In this document: piece by piece, positions 27,201 to 35,900 of the stretch
How the letters are laid out: every line of letters starts with the position of its first letter
How positions within the stretch are numbered: the first letter of the stretch is position 1
DNA from: a virus
IMG/VR virus record: IMGVR_UViG_3300033144_003713
Location: 1-56,210 of that record
Direction: 5' to 3' (one strand)
Length of the DNA: 56,210 nucleotides
Position numbers and translations under genes: made by a program
The notes under the pieces: model-generated
The model's input: only the letters and a program-made list of their open reading frames with translations
What the model was told of the DNA's origin: nothing
Database searches by the model: none

Positions 27201-28579
27201 AGGTTGCGGTCCAGGTTGGACAGCCTGCTTGACTTGTCTGTATCAGGGATGGGATCCACAACAGGTGCGATACCATTGCTACCGGTTCTGTCTCCTACCA
27301 TGTAGTCGACGAACGGGTTCAGACTACCCACGAACTGCTTGAAGCCCTCGATGCTCCTACCGCTCATCTTACCTGTGGTCTCACTATATACGTACGCAAG
27401 CTGACGACCGAAGTATCCTCTACCAGGGCTCGTGTCTACTCTGACAAATGAGTTGACAGGGTGTAGCTTCTCTAGTGCTGCAGTGGACTCAAGCGCACCA
27501 GGTGCTGGGGCTCTGGTGGAGGCAGTCTTGCCTGCTGGTACGTTACGTGTAGCTGAGTTCATTTCAGGGGAGTTGATACCCATGAAACGTAGCTGCTCTG
27601 GTTCAACGTTTAGAGTGTTAGGTTCTGGGACAACCCAGATACCGTCACCATCCTCTACACCAGAAGGAGCACCCTCATATGACACCACCTTGTAGAGAGG
27701 GAATGTAGTGTGGGCAGGAGAACCCGTGGGGTTCTCAATAGTGTTCTCTGGGGCAATGAAGTCCTCACCTAGGAGGGCAAGCTTTTCGTTCTGGTATGTT
27801 GCTGCGTTGGTACCCTGCGTTGCAAGAACCTTTCCTACAACCTCGTCCCTGACTCTTTGGAAGAGCTCGGGAGCTAGCAGGCTGTTCACATAGACGGGTA
27901 CGATAGCAGCACTTGAGATCTCCACAATAGGAGCAGCCTTAAGCGTAGCTAGCAGACCCTGTAGTCCATAGGTCAGGAAGGAACCATCGTCCTTGAAGAC
28001 TGGGTTGAGACTCTCCTGAGGAACCTCGATCGAGATCTGCATCGTGATGTCATTGTTGTGGTCCCTGATCACAGGGTCCGTGATAGATCTAACTGTACGT
28101 GCTACTCGAGCATCATAGTTCTCTGTGATCTGCACATCTACGATGGGCATCTCTGTGCCCAGCTGTACCGGTCCGATCCACGTGTGGATGTTACGGAACG
28201 TTTCTTCCATCCTATCGGAGACATCTTTGCTAAGAGCTTCACTCTCTGTGGAGAAAGCTGTAGCTCTTCGTGAGGCTAGGCTGTTCCATCTGTTCCTGCG
28301 ACGACGCTGGATGTCCACCTCAGCGATGATCTCGTTGATGGCTCTCGTACCTTCTTTGAGATACTTTGAGGTTTCGTCGTCATCTAGACCAGGAGGCAGA
28401 GTGATGTCATTGATCGATAGCTGTACTACGGCTACGAAACGGGCAAAGTCATTGTCCGAATACGTAATAGAATTGTAGAAGTCCTCAAGGCCCTCTACGG
28501 GCCTTGTGACTGGGTCAGTCTCGAAGGTAGGTACCTTCAGCTGCTTCAGGAAGTCTACTTTGTTTGTGATTAGACCCAT
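21242..28579 (-). CDS. Giant tail hub protein with embedded nuclease-like domain
   Basis: 2445 residues. Residues about 294-425 resemble staphylococcal nuclease. Residues about 1330-1470 have the beta-rich pattern of baseplate hub proteins (gp27/XkdQ-like: Leu-Arg-Leu-Gly-Tyr-Gly, then Ile-Phe-Thr-Gly-Met-Ile-Thr-Glu-Ile, then Leu-Val-Ala-Gln-Gly-His). A second hub-type segment near 2100-2215 has Ile-Ile-Gly-Arg-Ser-Ile and His-Asp-Val-Ile-Tyr-Leu. A hydrophobic Gly/Ala-rich stretch (about 2230-2275) near the C-terminus could insert in a membrane. Hub proteins sit at the tail tip and contact the cell envelope first. It follows the giant internal proteins and precedes the wedge genes, as expected. 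Its ATG is directly adjacent to the previous stop (TAAATG). Confidence 0.72.
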   Translation of the reverse strand: MGLITNKVDFLKQLKVPTFETDPVTRPVEGLEDFYNSITYSDNDFARFVAVVQLSINDITLPPGLDDDETSKYLKEGTRAINEIIAEVDIQRRRRNRWNSLASRRATAFSTESEALSKDVSDRMEETFRNIHTWIGPVQLGTEMPIVDVQITENYDARVARTVRSITDPVIRDHNNDITMQISIEVPQESLNPVFKDDGSFLTYGLQGLLATLKAAPIVEISSAAIVPVYVNSLLAPELFQRVRDEVVGKVLATQGTNAATYQNEKLALLGEDFIAPENTIENPTGSPAHTTFPLYKVVSYEGAPSGVEDGDGIWVVPEPNTLNVEPEQLRFMGINSPEMNSATRNVPAGKTASTRAPAPGALESTAALEKLHPVNSFVRVDTSPGRGYFGRQLAYVYSETTGKMSGRSIEGFKQFVGSLNPFVDYMVGDRTGSNGIAPVVDPIPDTDKSSRLSNLDRNLITVACAFQGAVVETQDNQTNTLLVKLFFRRFNENVWQDGKIRYRDSNGDMTPNVQQAVWIPRLAQKMFMSASALDSGLEYMEPYQTSFGEEEAGMTFKWEDPAHGDIREFAPSGKDFVVTHVESRFFMKMATLPLLGSVYPVVQYMGVDNVHAFVTIETTDAVTLAKFHEMKSELDAAVYQSGAPYHRRQFITIKNNVLNFLGARDFAISGVSTYRNAQEEKWVIELELLENRLSFQLAESIVLASKGKGEQNDVRTIWNHIYDLLNDQVEFNTKELSRPQRDFYSDKLKVNWYKTRPVDPNKPKKSELDGEGAFAYELVFGDDSRGVNSIIQPNILAAAWFYLTQKKKNGVRHVLWDTRASNDRTVAAVLEGAQFEDASIFELDPTNRNGLLNPISYVVSQTGGYLGTERRLAHGNYNPASIFNFSAQSNTGYNRIREGDEDQDFSLSRIERIAQGKANNFLSKGQYERPEGAESFDPVQLALLSPAAALADHLGFPTADFFETLTGDSAQLNIKEQGREMLRWMAIDGRKDVFFAKELWDAYFDIVFGGRIYQDQSKEPAWTSSDVRDARQRLLGLLRTGAYENFPTLGGKAGLKLESLQDTVRETNVNVDQRAMEDVPGSEYKPITSNYADMNLPTYAALFGRKAVDADSKELWRKFAPTYGDLGIKPPYHRAVAYEDAMEAQAKTPRRINDPVDPDLPYFHKRLKPETIAAASEKEDALDRALGEYLSPKYMLKPIPNEIAALGTRGIDQFLKQIWKPLSQRSADPRLNGRENDHLALHAVNNGPVVGDEKPTLSLLVIDEKGNHLGNVVSGGRRPKFVKAKGGPLNTFSGDALSVFDPYDKEHITRTNRDLLARVNDKTLSMGKLFPAYRLYFIDKDRGVEYLSDDLYGVNSLISLSVRIDKEDAALLTCQLSNVTHNLSNEEILTRDSQDKLGLNVDDAGEGYFSKLKLQTGITVQLRLGYGSLPEDMDIIFTGMITEIMPGNVVSLVAQGHKRELLNEVQFEMESINHLDIIRKVLEKTETPHLGEGVGVREISEASMRAIVTPGQDPSASVGFVDYVMNKKLVNMTNVHVTSNARLEADRRVFIKRDLPLLAITDIGAGIPILNAFNDEENPDSMYEGFRNYLWAHTVDPLLELATEMKPDAWWIDTAYSGGKWAKWIIPPQSAWDAIKEVARHRPGAIAQVVPFETDGTLFVGQPEQPYMYREPGHVEQLTYARLNPVLNKKESRIDFQTQLIVPFLSSVYVAMYRGHFGGTDTENFSKAQGKYARALEDNSYFVGEDIFSSNDDASLFLRHEDILELDELPDGDDKAEFLDILYDRTFVDRGDFYEKARGSFIQDRVSVRLPAGFNIETHWWVYANNMKDTVVKEFRQIDPTLLENLFFWYYDIDPQKGVAVLAGAARDLEQMFAEPGLGIFDTFKEKLEHDPNGLFNTEYKRLTNDTPAIFGSQAPREGGYARQIDTLVNSGVMTKKQGDALKVRAEKNRNRTLVRRSTLMDPFENAITDFPANASVADVLLETGGGFRLFCWNVYLWIKSEEVNRTLNKAKLRDASRKMRIFDLPPGYRVFRDYHLIGNKDLIANNLTASMSEMSNCILLRAPASEVEYHVNDSKDVDGNEDEEDIMIQYEDTDWRSYPTTDGIPFTYKIGKENRKLGVTYELNAIHPNQKAKTIMTNMGQLLQPMYRGSITIIGRSIKPHDVIYLQDDQNDLRGHFEVASVIHHFNVSQGWISEIEPHTLVRVNNPTSEMQLTSMQGVMRDMGAVLDLLDAGLLIFSIAGFVLPFVGPAAAFGTRAASAIAGGITRYGQKALATEAAKSSMKTGFGTFFKWAGASVKEAFGSGTAGAAGQAAKWAGGRSLSMANWLGKNVVTPGGFKALTGLWGVANLGDLATSLYVKHQLNSTELPIDVHMLLYRGQNFQAGIETSSQDMYSIFDKFAGLGGDIRKDVEKFIVNVADDFSRIGDPFSRGNQYDRALDRSRR
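27305..27700 (-). other. Staphylococcal-nuclease-like domain within the hub protein
   Basis: Residues about 294-425. The order matches thermonuclease: Asp-Gly-Asp-Gly (310-313), Leu-Arg-Phe-Met-Gly-Ile-Asn-Ser-Pro-Glu (R331, E339) and Gly-Arg-Gln-Leu-Ala-Tyr-Val-Tyr (R392). The Arg-to-Glu spacing of 8 equals that of R35 to E43 in the model enzyme, and R392 corresponds to R87. Two differences are visible: the calcium-ligand Asp40 position is Asn336, and Thr41 is Ser337. Loops are longer than in the free enzyme. It may be an active nuclease with altered metal use or a binding fold that lost activity. Confidence 0.65.
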
Positions 28580-31500
28580 TTAGAAGTTCCAGTTTGAATC
28601 TGTAGGAGGCTGACTCTGGATCTCACCTAGGCCGCCACCCGGAGGAGGGCTGCCTTGGATCGAGTCCATGATGTTAAAGCCCTGTGGCATAAAGACGGAT
28701 TGTTCGCCGCCAAAGTGACGACGTTGTCCTCTTACCCTGTTAATTCTAGCGCCCGCATTCGGAATAGCAACAGCGCTAGGTCTTGCTCCATCAGTTGGGT
28801 AGTTAACCATAGGTGTAGGTGGCATGCCTGGACCAGGTGATACATTGTTCACCTGCATAGGAGGTCGGTCTTGCTCAGGGCTTGAGCTCAGTGCGCTGGC
28901 CACACCAATACCTGCAGCCACGCCCATGGCTACCTTCATCATACCCCAGCCCTTAGAGGAACCGAAGTCATCAGCAAATGCTGCGGTCTTATTGATTACG
29001 TCTTCGATACCAGTGGCAGCTGCATCGATAGTCATGTTAGCTACCTTCTCATTGAGAACATAGCCTTGCTCTGTGAGCTCACCCATGATCTCAGCCCCAC
29101 CCTGAGTCATACCAGGTGCGCTTACGCTGAGGCCAGTGATCTCTCTCATCAACTGCTCTGCATAGTTACCTCCAACAGCTCCCTCGCTCATTAGCGCAGA
29201 GGTAGTCTTGTTGCCACGGATCTGCTGCTCAATAGCTGCGACGCCCATCATGTCGTCAGCCATGTTCCTCCACATAGGAGAGTCAGCAGGGATCTCACCC
29301 ATGTTACGTGCTACTGCTTGCTGCGCAGCTGACATACCAGAGGTCCTGGCTGCAGCGAAGAAGGACATGCCTGTGTCAGGCATACCTCTAGACATGCTGG
29401 CCAGTCTCTTGGCTAGATCAGCAGAGGCTGCGTTCCAGGCCTTGGTACCGTGAGCCATACCAGGAGCCTTGAGTAGGCTCGATACGCCTGCCAGCGTATC
29501 GTCTGTGAACTGAGTACCCTTCTTTAGGAAGCCATAGATGAAGCGTACATAGTCTGCGTTCTGTGCAACACGTGCACCCTGCAGGTTGTACTTCTTCTTG
29601 AGCATACCCATGTTGGTGACGTTGAAGTGTGTTGTCACACCAGAGACTGCCTCGAGTGCACGAGACTGTCTAAGAGCAAAGTTGTGCAGAGTACCTACTG
29701 AGCCACCAGGCTGGATGTCTCTCTGGAATGAACCAAGCGCAGCTCTGTATGCGTCTGCTTGCTTCTTGGTCATAGTGGCTGAGTCGTTTACGTCCAGCCC
29801 CATGGAAGCCAGCATCTCATCAATCTTGCCAGTAGGACTAGCAGCCCCTGACAAGTCTTCGACAGCACCCATCATCTTGGTGTCCATCATGCGTCCAAGC
29901 AGAGCTACACCCTTAGCATCAGCTGCATGCATGGCGCTAAGCATTCGTTGTGACTCGCCGAATGTCATGCCACCCTTTTCCAGGGAGGGTACGTACATGT
30001 TGGCGTGGTCGAAGTCATGGTCAGCCTGAGAGAGGGCGTCTAGTACACGTGACGTCCACATGGTGTCTGACGTGCCTACTTGGCTACCTCTCATTAGGTT
30101 GATCTTGACGGGTACCAGCTGCGCAGCAGACTGGACTGGGTCTCTCTTGTAGATACCAAAGACGTCCTCTCCGCGCTTTAGCTTCCTTAGCATCTCGAGG
30201 CCTACGTCTCCCTTGTAGGCTCTCTTGATTCCAGACTCAGTCAGGCTCACGGCCGCAACGTTATGCTTAGTACTCATCTGGCGAATGGTGAATCTACCAC
30301 CAACGATTCCACTGACTTCCTTGTGGCCAATGATTGCCTTGTTGCCAACTAGCGCTTCTGTGATGGCCATGTTAGACATTGCCATGCGCTTGGTCATAGC
30401 TCCCTTGGAGGCTGTCGGATCCAGCATCTGCTCCATGAAGTTGAAGACGTTAGAAATGACACCTAGTGCACGGACCTTAGACCTTTTTGCACCAGCTGCT
30501 GTGGCTCTTCGTGGGATGACGGTGACGTCGCCGACGGCACCGGTGGTGCTTGCTCTATGGAACTCGGGTGCAACTCTACCAATGTTGGGTACGAAGATGT
30601 GGTTGGCTAGTGCGCTTGCTGCGCCCTTGCCCCTGCTACCAGCAAGCACATCGATGTTGCCTAGGTGTGTACCACTTACATCAACGAATGTACCAAGGCT
30701 GTCCTTGTTCATACCGAACTGTGAAGTGAACTTATCGTACATCTCAGGTGTGAGTGTTCCTGTCTCACTCATCATCTGCTGGATCTCACTGAGTAGGCCC
30801 TGGTTGGCCACGTCAGCGTGCTTCATGATTCCAATGCCGTACTTCTGTGCTACGGCCTGTACTGCATCTGGTCCATACAGAGCAGCGTTCTGAGCTACGA
30901 TCATTGACTTAACGAAGTCTTCTGTCTTACCGATGTTACCGCTGAGTACTCCAGCAAACTTAGCAGCTAGCTCAGAGCCTGGTCCACCTCCACCAGCAAA
31001 GTCTGTGACTTTGCTAAGTAGCATACGAGCCTCACCCATGCGCACACGAGCAGACTCTTCGATTACATTGGAGGCTCTGAACTTAACGTTAGTTGCCTCG
31101 AAGATATCAGCGTATAGTCCCTTGCCATGCCTGGAAGCGAAGGTTCTAGCGTCGGCCTTGTTCATACCACCACCACGGAGCATACCTACGAGCTCGTCTG
31201 TGGTGAAGTCTCTTCTCTTTGTAGCGAAGTACTTGCCGCTTACTGCCTTCTTCAGACCAAGTCTTTTTGACATGTGCTCGGCGAGGCCTTGACGCCATGC
31301 GTCAGTCATGAAGGCCCCGTCAGCAAAGTTACCCATGCCCTTACTAGTATTCAGGACAGCTCTAGACTGCCCACCAGCTGTGGTGAATGAACTGACACCT
31401 AGTCCAGCATACTCAGCATATGCAGAAAGAGCCTCTGCCTTGCGGTTGGCTCCAATGCCCCTAATGTTCATTACCTTCTGAGCGTAATGAGATGCATACT

Positions 31501-32986
31501 GTTCACGTGCGACTCGAGGGTCTCCACCCTTAAGCCCCTGAACAAGCAGGTCCATGCCACCAAGCATAGGACCACGACCACCCGAGGCCCTTACACCTCC
31601 GACGGTTAGAGCGATACCCTGCTGCACAACAGGACGTGTGTCTTGCATCATCAGTCTGATGCCTTCAGAAGTCTTCTGAATCTCGTAGATCTTATCCTTA
31701 ACGTTACGGCCTACAACGTTGACACCCTTGATCTTCTTGCCACTAGTGAACGAGGCTAGGATGGCACTGTTTGTTTCAATAGGGCTACCGCCTAGCTGCA
31801 GTACCTTAGCGGTCCTGTCTGCTAGGAAGTCTTGTACTCTTGCATCGTCAGCCCAGCTACCTAGACTTGTAGTTGGATTGATATGACGTGCGTCTCCAAC
31901 TGGACCACTGATGGCTACCTTATATAGATCTGTGGCCTGGGCCCCAATACGCTGCATGCGACGGCTAGTCATCAGAGCACCGGAGTCACCAGCTACTCTG
32001 GACCAGAAGAACTCAGCACCCTGCCCACGAAGATGACCAACTCTAGAGCGAGCAACAGTGCCGATGTCAACTGCACCGATGGCGCTGCCAGTACTACTGA
32101 TAGCATTGCGCATACGGCCAAGGTCTCTGGCGTAGTCGGAGCCTGCGACTAGAGGATGCAACTCATCGTGTGAGAAGAAGTTCTTAGGGTTCCCTGTGCG
32201 TGGACGCATAGGGATAGCATTGAATGCGTTGTAGTGGTGTTCACCAGATAGATAGTTCTGGGCCTGTGCGAAGGGTAGGACACTATCATCGGTACCCATG
32301 TTAGCTAGGATACGAGTGTGGCGTTGACCCTGGAACTCAACGACTTCCATGCCGACATCTTTGATACCGGTAATGTTTGTGCCAGCCTTGGCTAGTGCCC
32401 CGCCTAGTCCTCTGACGTAAGCTTCTCTGTATGTGTTGAACCTTGTCCCTAGCTCGTCTGGTCTACCATAGAACGCACCGAGAAAGTCTTCCTTAGCTTC
32501 GCTGACAGTCTTACCTAGGAGACCGTCGTCTCCCAAGTGCACGAGTCCTCTTCTGCCATGTACTCCGATCATGCCAGCATTGATGCCACCGCCTGTAGCA
32601 TTCAGGTCAGTGAGGTTGATGGCTGCCCAGGCCTGAATAGGCCTGCGAGCTGAGAAGCCTAGACGTCCTAGGTTGGTTCCAACATTGCCTTGTAGTGCGT
32701 CTGCTAGAGTACCCTTGGCTCTCTCGAGGTTATACATACCTGAGTAAGAAGGTGCCGTGTTGGTGTAAGAGGGCACGTGAGACATGAGCTGCGTGCCGTA
32801 CCGCACCATGCCTGTACCTTGAACCTGCGCAGGCAGAGGAGCATAGACTCCCGCTCCACCGATACCGACTGACACACCGGTCCTTACCTGTGACCCAGGG
32901 ACAGACTTCATGACAGCCTGCATGGCAGGAGTTAGATTTCCTGCCTGACCGGATCTGATGTAGTCAGCTGTAAGCATTTCTCTCAT
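28580..32986 (-). CDS. Giant virion protein 2 with two-barrel RNA polymerase signature
   Basis: 1468 residues, Gly/Ala/Met-rich, with a Pro-rich disordered tail from about 1375. Residues about 870-1102 show, in order, Gly-His-Lys-Glu-Val (K889), Lys-Arg-Asp-Pro (R948), Ala-Asp-His-Asp-Phe-Asp-His followed at fixed distance by Val-Pro (D989, D991, D993), and Ser-Val-Gly-Thr-Leu-His-Asn (1096-1102). This order and spacing match double-psi beta-barrel RNA polymerases: the lysine of barrel 1, then the Arg-x-Pro and DxDxD metal-binding loop of barrel 2 as in bacterial beta-prime (35 residues apart there, 41 here), then a polymerase-core motif. The conserved Gly of Asp-Phe-Asp-Gly-Asp is Phe here. 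Polymerase is an inference; an ordinary tape-measure or internal protein is the alternative. Start and stop are coupled to both neighbours. Confidence 0.6.
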   Translation of the reverse strand: MREMLTADYIRSGQAGNLTPAMQAVMKSVPGSQVRTGVSVGIGGAGVYAPLPAQVQGTGMVRYGTQLMSHVPSYTNTAPSYSGMYNLERAKGTLADALQGNVGTNLGRLGFSARRPIQAWAAINLTDLNATGGGINAGMIGVHGRRGLVHLGDDGLLGKTVSEAKEDFLGAFYGRPDELGTRFNTYREAYVRGLGGALAKAGTNITGIKDVGMEVVEFQGQRHTRILANMGTDDSVLPFAQAQNYLSGEHHYNAFNAIPMRPRTGNPKNFFSHDELHPLVAGSDYARDLGRMRNAISSTGSAIGAVDIGTVARSRVGHLRGQGAEFFWSRVAGDSGALMTSRRMQRIGAQATDLYKVAISGPVGDARHINPTTSLGSWADDARVQDFLADRTAKVLQLGGSPIETNSAILASFTSGKKIKGVNVVGRNVKDKIYEIQKTSEGIRLMMQDTRPVVQQGIALTVGGVRASGGRGPMLGGMDLLVQGLKGGDPRVAREQYASHYAQKVMNIRGIGANRKAEALSAYAEYAGLGVSSFTTAGGQSRAVLNTSKGMGNFADGAFMTDAWRQGLAEHMSKRLGLKKAVSGKYFATKRRDFTTDELVGMLRGGGMNKADARTFASRHGKGLYADIFEATNVKFRASNVIEESARVRMGEARMLLSKVTDFAGGGGPGSELAAKFAGVLSGNIGKTEDFVKSMIVAQNAALYGPDAVQAVAQKYGIGIMKHADVANQGLLSEIQQMMSETGTLTPEMYDKFTSQFGMNKDSLGTFVDVSGTHLGNIDVLAGSRGKGAASALANHIFVPNIGRVAPEFHRASTTGAVGDVTVIPRRATAAGAKRSKVRALGVISNVFNFMEQMLDPTASKGAMTKRMAMSNMAITEALVGNKAIIGHKEVSGIVGGRFTIRQMSTKHNVAAVSLTESGIKRAYKGDVGLEMLRKLKRGEDVFGIYKRDPVQSAAQLVPVKINLMRGSQVGTSDTMWTSRVLDALSQADHDFDHANMYVPSLEKGGMTFGESQRMLSAMHAADAKGVALLGRMMDTKMMGAVEDLSGAASPTGKIDEMLASMGLDVNDSATMTKKQADAYRAALGSFQRDIQPGGSVGTLHNFALRQSRALEAVSGVTTHFNVTNMGMLKKKYNLQGARVAQNADYVRFIYGFLKKGTQFTDDTLAGVSSLLKAPGMAHGTKAWNAASADLAKRLASMSRGMPDTGMSFFAAARTSGMSAAQQAVARNMGEIPADSPMWRNMADDMMGVAAIEQQIRGNKTTSALMSEGAVGGNYAEQLMREITGLSVSAPGMTQGGAEIMGELTEQGYVLNEKVANMTIDAAATGIEDVINKTAAFADDFGSSKGWGMMKVAMGVAAGIGVASALSSSPEQDRPPMQVNNVSPGPGMPPTPMVNYPTDGARPSAVAIPNAGARINRVRGQRRHFGGEQSVFMPQGFNIMDSIQGSPPPGGGLGEIQSQPPTDSNWNF
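29681..30379 (-). other. Candidate RNA polymerase core (double-psi barrels) inside giant protein 2
   Basis: This is the segment for residues about 870-1102 of the 1468-residue protein. The 13-residue stretch at 988-1000 (bases 29987-30025) aligns without gaps with the beta-prime active loop, sharing Ala, the three Asp positions of DxDxD, Val and Pro. It is followed by Ser-Leu-Glu and, about ten residues on, Met-Leu-Ser-Ala, which the bacterial loop also has in similar form. Upstream lie Arg-x-Pro (948-950) and Gly-x-Lys (887-889); downstream Ser-Val-Gly-x-Leu-x-Asn resembles the Ser-Leu-Gly-x-Ile-x-Asn motif of cellular RdRPs. The evidence is motif order and spacing only. Confidence 0.5.
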
Positions 32987-35900
32987 TAAAAGGCACCGTG
33001 TAGTCCGGGATATGATCTGGTTGTAGTAATACGATCAGACTCCCAAAGGTTGTATCTATGCATATCGTACGCTTGATTATAGTACGAGTCGAGTGTCTTG
33101 ATCTTAATCGACTCCATAGGAATGTCTGGAGCCCAGCCCTCCCAGTCGTCATCAGGGGTACCGTACATGCTCAAAAGTTCGTCAGCTCTACCTCTCGCAT
33201 GACCCTGAGGTCTAAAGTTAAACCTCGTGTCTCCCTGTCTAGCCCAGGCGCTACCCAGGATAGGTGCGGCCATAGGTGAGGCTACAGACATGATGGCTTC
33301 TCGACCCTCTTCCGGGGCCCTGAGGAACTGCCATGCATAATCTTTCATGGGTGAGCCAAGCCTGAACTTAGCAGAGTTCAGGAATGACTCGCCATCCTGG
33401 CTGTAGTCCATGCCTACTGCTGTACGCTGTGCTGCGTTACGGAACCTAGACTTGAGCAGTCCCTGTCCAGCCTTACCGGCTGCAGACATGTTGCGCATTG
33501 CTCTCTCGTACTCGAGGGCATCGAAGTAAGCTTCGTTGCCAACTCTCTCGTCAAAACTACCAGGTGTCCAACCACCACGCGCCTGACCCGTGGCCATCAT
33601 GCGTCCAGCTGAAGCGGCACCGATTCCAATACCACCTGCTACACCTAGGGCTACACCTGCTGGCGTCGCTCCCATAAAGAGCCCTAGAGCGGCTCCACCG
33701 ATACCAGCGGTAGCTGGGTCGGAACCAATAAGGTTCTGGATTCTAGGCCTAGCGAAGCTCGTGTATGGGTTGCTCCAGTCCTGGAAGTCTGCACCGTATA
33801 CCTGATCCTCGAGGTAGCTCTCGTATGCAGAGCGCTGACCCAGGAGCTTGCGGTCTAGGATGGTACCGAAGAGGGGGATAGATCTACCCACAGCTGGGAT
33901 GAGATCGTGAGTGAACGACTCCCATACCGCACCGATAGCACGCTCGGGTGCACTGTATTTGTTTACTGCTGCTAGCTGCTCGGGTGTACCGGACCTAACA
34001 CCAGAGAATCTTCTGGCTGTGTACTCTGGTCCATCGAGGATGGACTCGACCTGGTCTTCAGTCTGCTGCATGTCTACACGCCATGACTTGTCTAGCGCTC
34101 CAGACGCTAGCCAACCAGAGACGATAGCCCTGTAATGCTTGAACGAATCAGAGTAAGGAGCAACGTCAGCAAGGATCTTATATCGATCGTATGCGTCATA
34201 GACACCAGGAGTACCAGAGTGCAGAGGTCTTAGGGATTCTAGTCCTGCACCAGGCAGCCTAGCTTCACCCATCTTGATCTTTGCGTACGGGTCACCGAGA
34301 GTGAAATCAGTGTAGTAGTCTCTGTCTCCACTAAAGACAGAACGTGCTCCTGGCATCCAGTCGGGCATCTCGTTAGCAATAAGGTTGATGCCCTGTCGAC
34401 CCTGATCAGGATCTAGGAAACGACGTAGGAGCTCAGAGCCGCCGAGCATACCGCCTAGTGACTCGTCATAGAACTCACGTGAGAAGCTAGTAATAGTACT
34501 AGCGTCAGCCGCATACTTGTCGTGTGCCTTGCCACCAAAGAGGTCCTGGTAGAAGGGCAGCTGCTCTGCAGCAAACTTGTAGATACCACCAAGCTCTGTG
34601 ATCTGATCTATAGACTTGGACATCATACCTAGACCAGCAGTAGGAGTGCTACCTGTCATGTATGCCCCAGGGCTTGGCTCATAGCCAATGTCAGAGGCTG
34701 CAGCTGACATACTGCCACCCGATAGAACTACATCCTCTCCTGGATGCATTCTCTCTCCGGAAGAGCTGTAGGGATAAGGCCTAGACTTGTAGTGCTTCTT
34801 GGCGTAGTGGTTAGGATCCAGGATCTTCTTGAGACCGAATAGGTTGTGAGGAGTAGGTAGCGAGCTTGCGTTAGCGAAGTACTCGCTCTTCGAGCCATAC
34901 TGTGTCGACGTATATCTAAAGTTAGATTGGTAGCGGGCAGCCCAGTGTGGGCGGTAGTACTCTACGTCATTACCTTCGAAGGGCTGGAGACCCATCATCC
35001 ACCAGCGGCTCTTCATGACAGCGATGTTCTTCTTACCGCTGTAGATGTCGCTGAGCTCTTGTGAGCTCATGTCCAAGTCCTTACCACCGATAAGACCAGA
35101 GAGGGCAGCACCTGCAAAGCCCGCCTTACGTCCACCCTTGTACAGACCGGCAATGATTGGGCCCAGTGTACGTAGTGCTGTGATACCAGGGAGACTTGTG
35201 CTTCCAGGCATCAGGCCTTCTGCGTATGCGGCCGCCTGCTGTAGTCCGATAGTCTCACGCAACTTTTGTCTTGCGACTGAGATACTAGTATAGGCCTTGA
35301 CTCCATACTCAGATGGAGTGGTGTTGTCCATGCCAGGGACGAAGTCCATGGCTTCACCAGCCAGGAAGTCTCCGTACTTGGCTCCCTCGAGCCCCATCTT
35401 CACACCAGCTGCCATACCATAGATCTTAGCTAGGTTACCCACCCAACCATACTGACCCTTGGTAGGACGGAAGCCCATACCAGTGGTAGAACCGATGAGC
35501 TGGTTAAGTCTCTCGGTTGCGTGGTGCATGAATAGGTTGGCTGTGTTGAGCGCACCTGGTACGTCTACGACGCCTGAGGCTGGGATGGCTGTCGCTGGAG
35601 CTCCGCCAGGTCCAGCCGTAAGGACACCGCCTCCTGCAGGAGTGTAGCCCTGTGTAGGCTTTCTAGCGTTGGGCACATCACCAACCCGTACGCCAGCATT
35701 ACCAGGAGTAGGAGGAGTACGATAGTAGGAGCCAACTCTCGAGTCACCTAGAGCCTTCTCCTTGATCCTCTGGTAGAGAGGGATCTTGCCATCAGGCGCT
35801 GCAGCTACAGCCTCATCTAGATATTCATCTACATTTCCGTAACTCGACTGCCCTGGTAGTCGCCCCCTACTATAGAGTGACTGTGCTTCTACTAGCTCTC

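Noticed and set aside
30225-30893. 222-codon open frame on the plus strand
   Set aside because: It lies wholly opposite the 1468-residue gene, has no ribosome site or partner gene, and its composition (Ala, Ser, Pro, Met, Leu) is that expected from the complement of the real frame.
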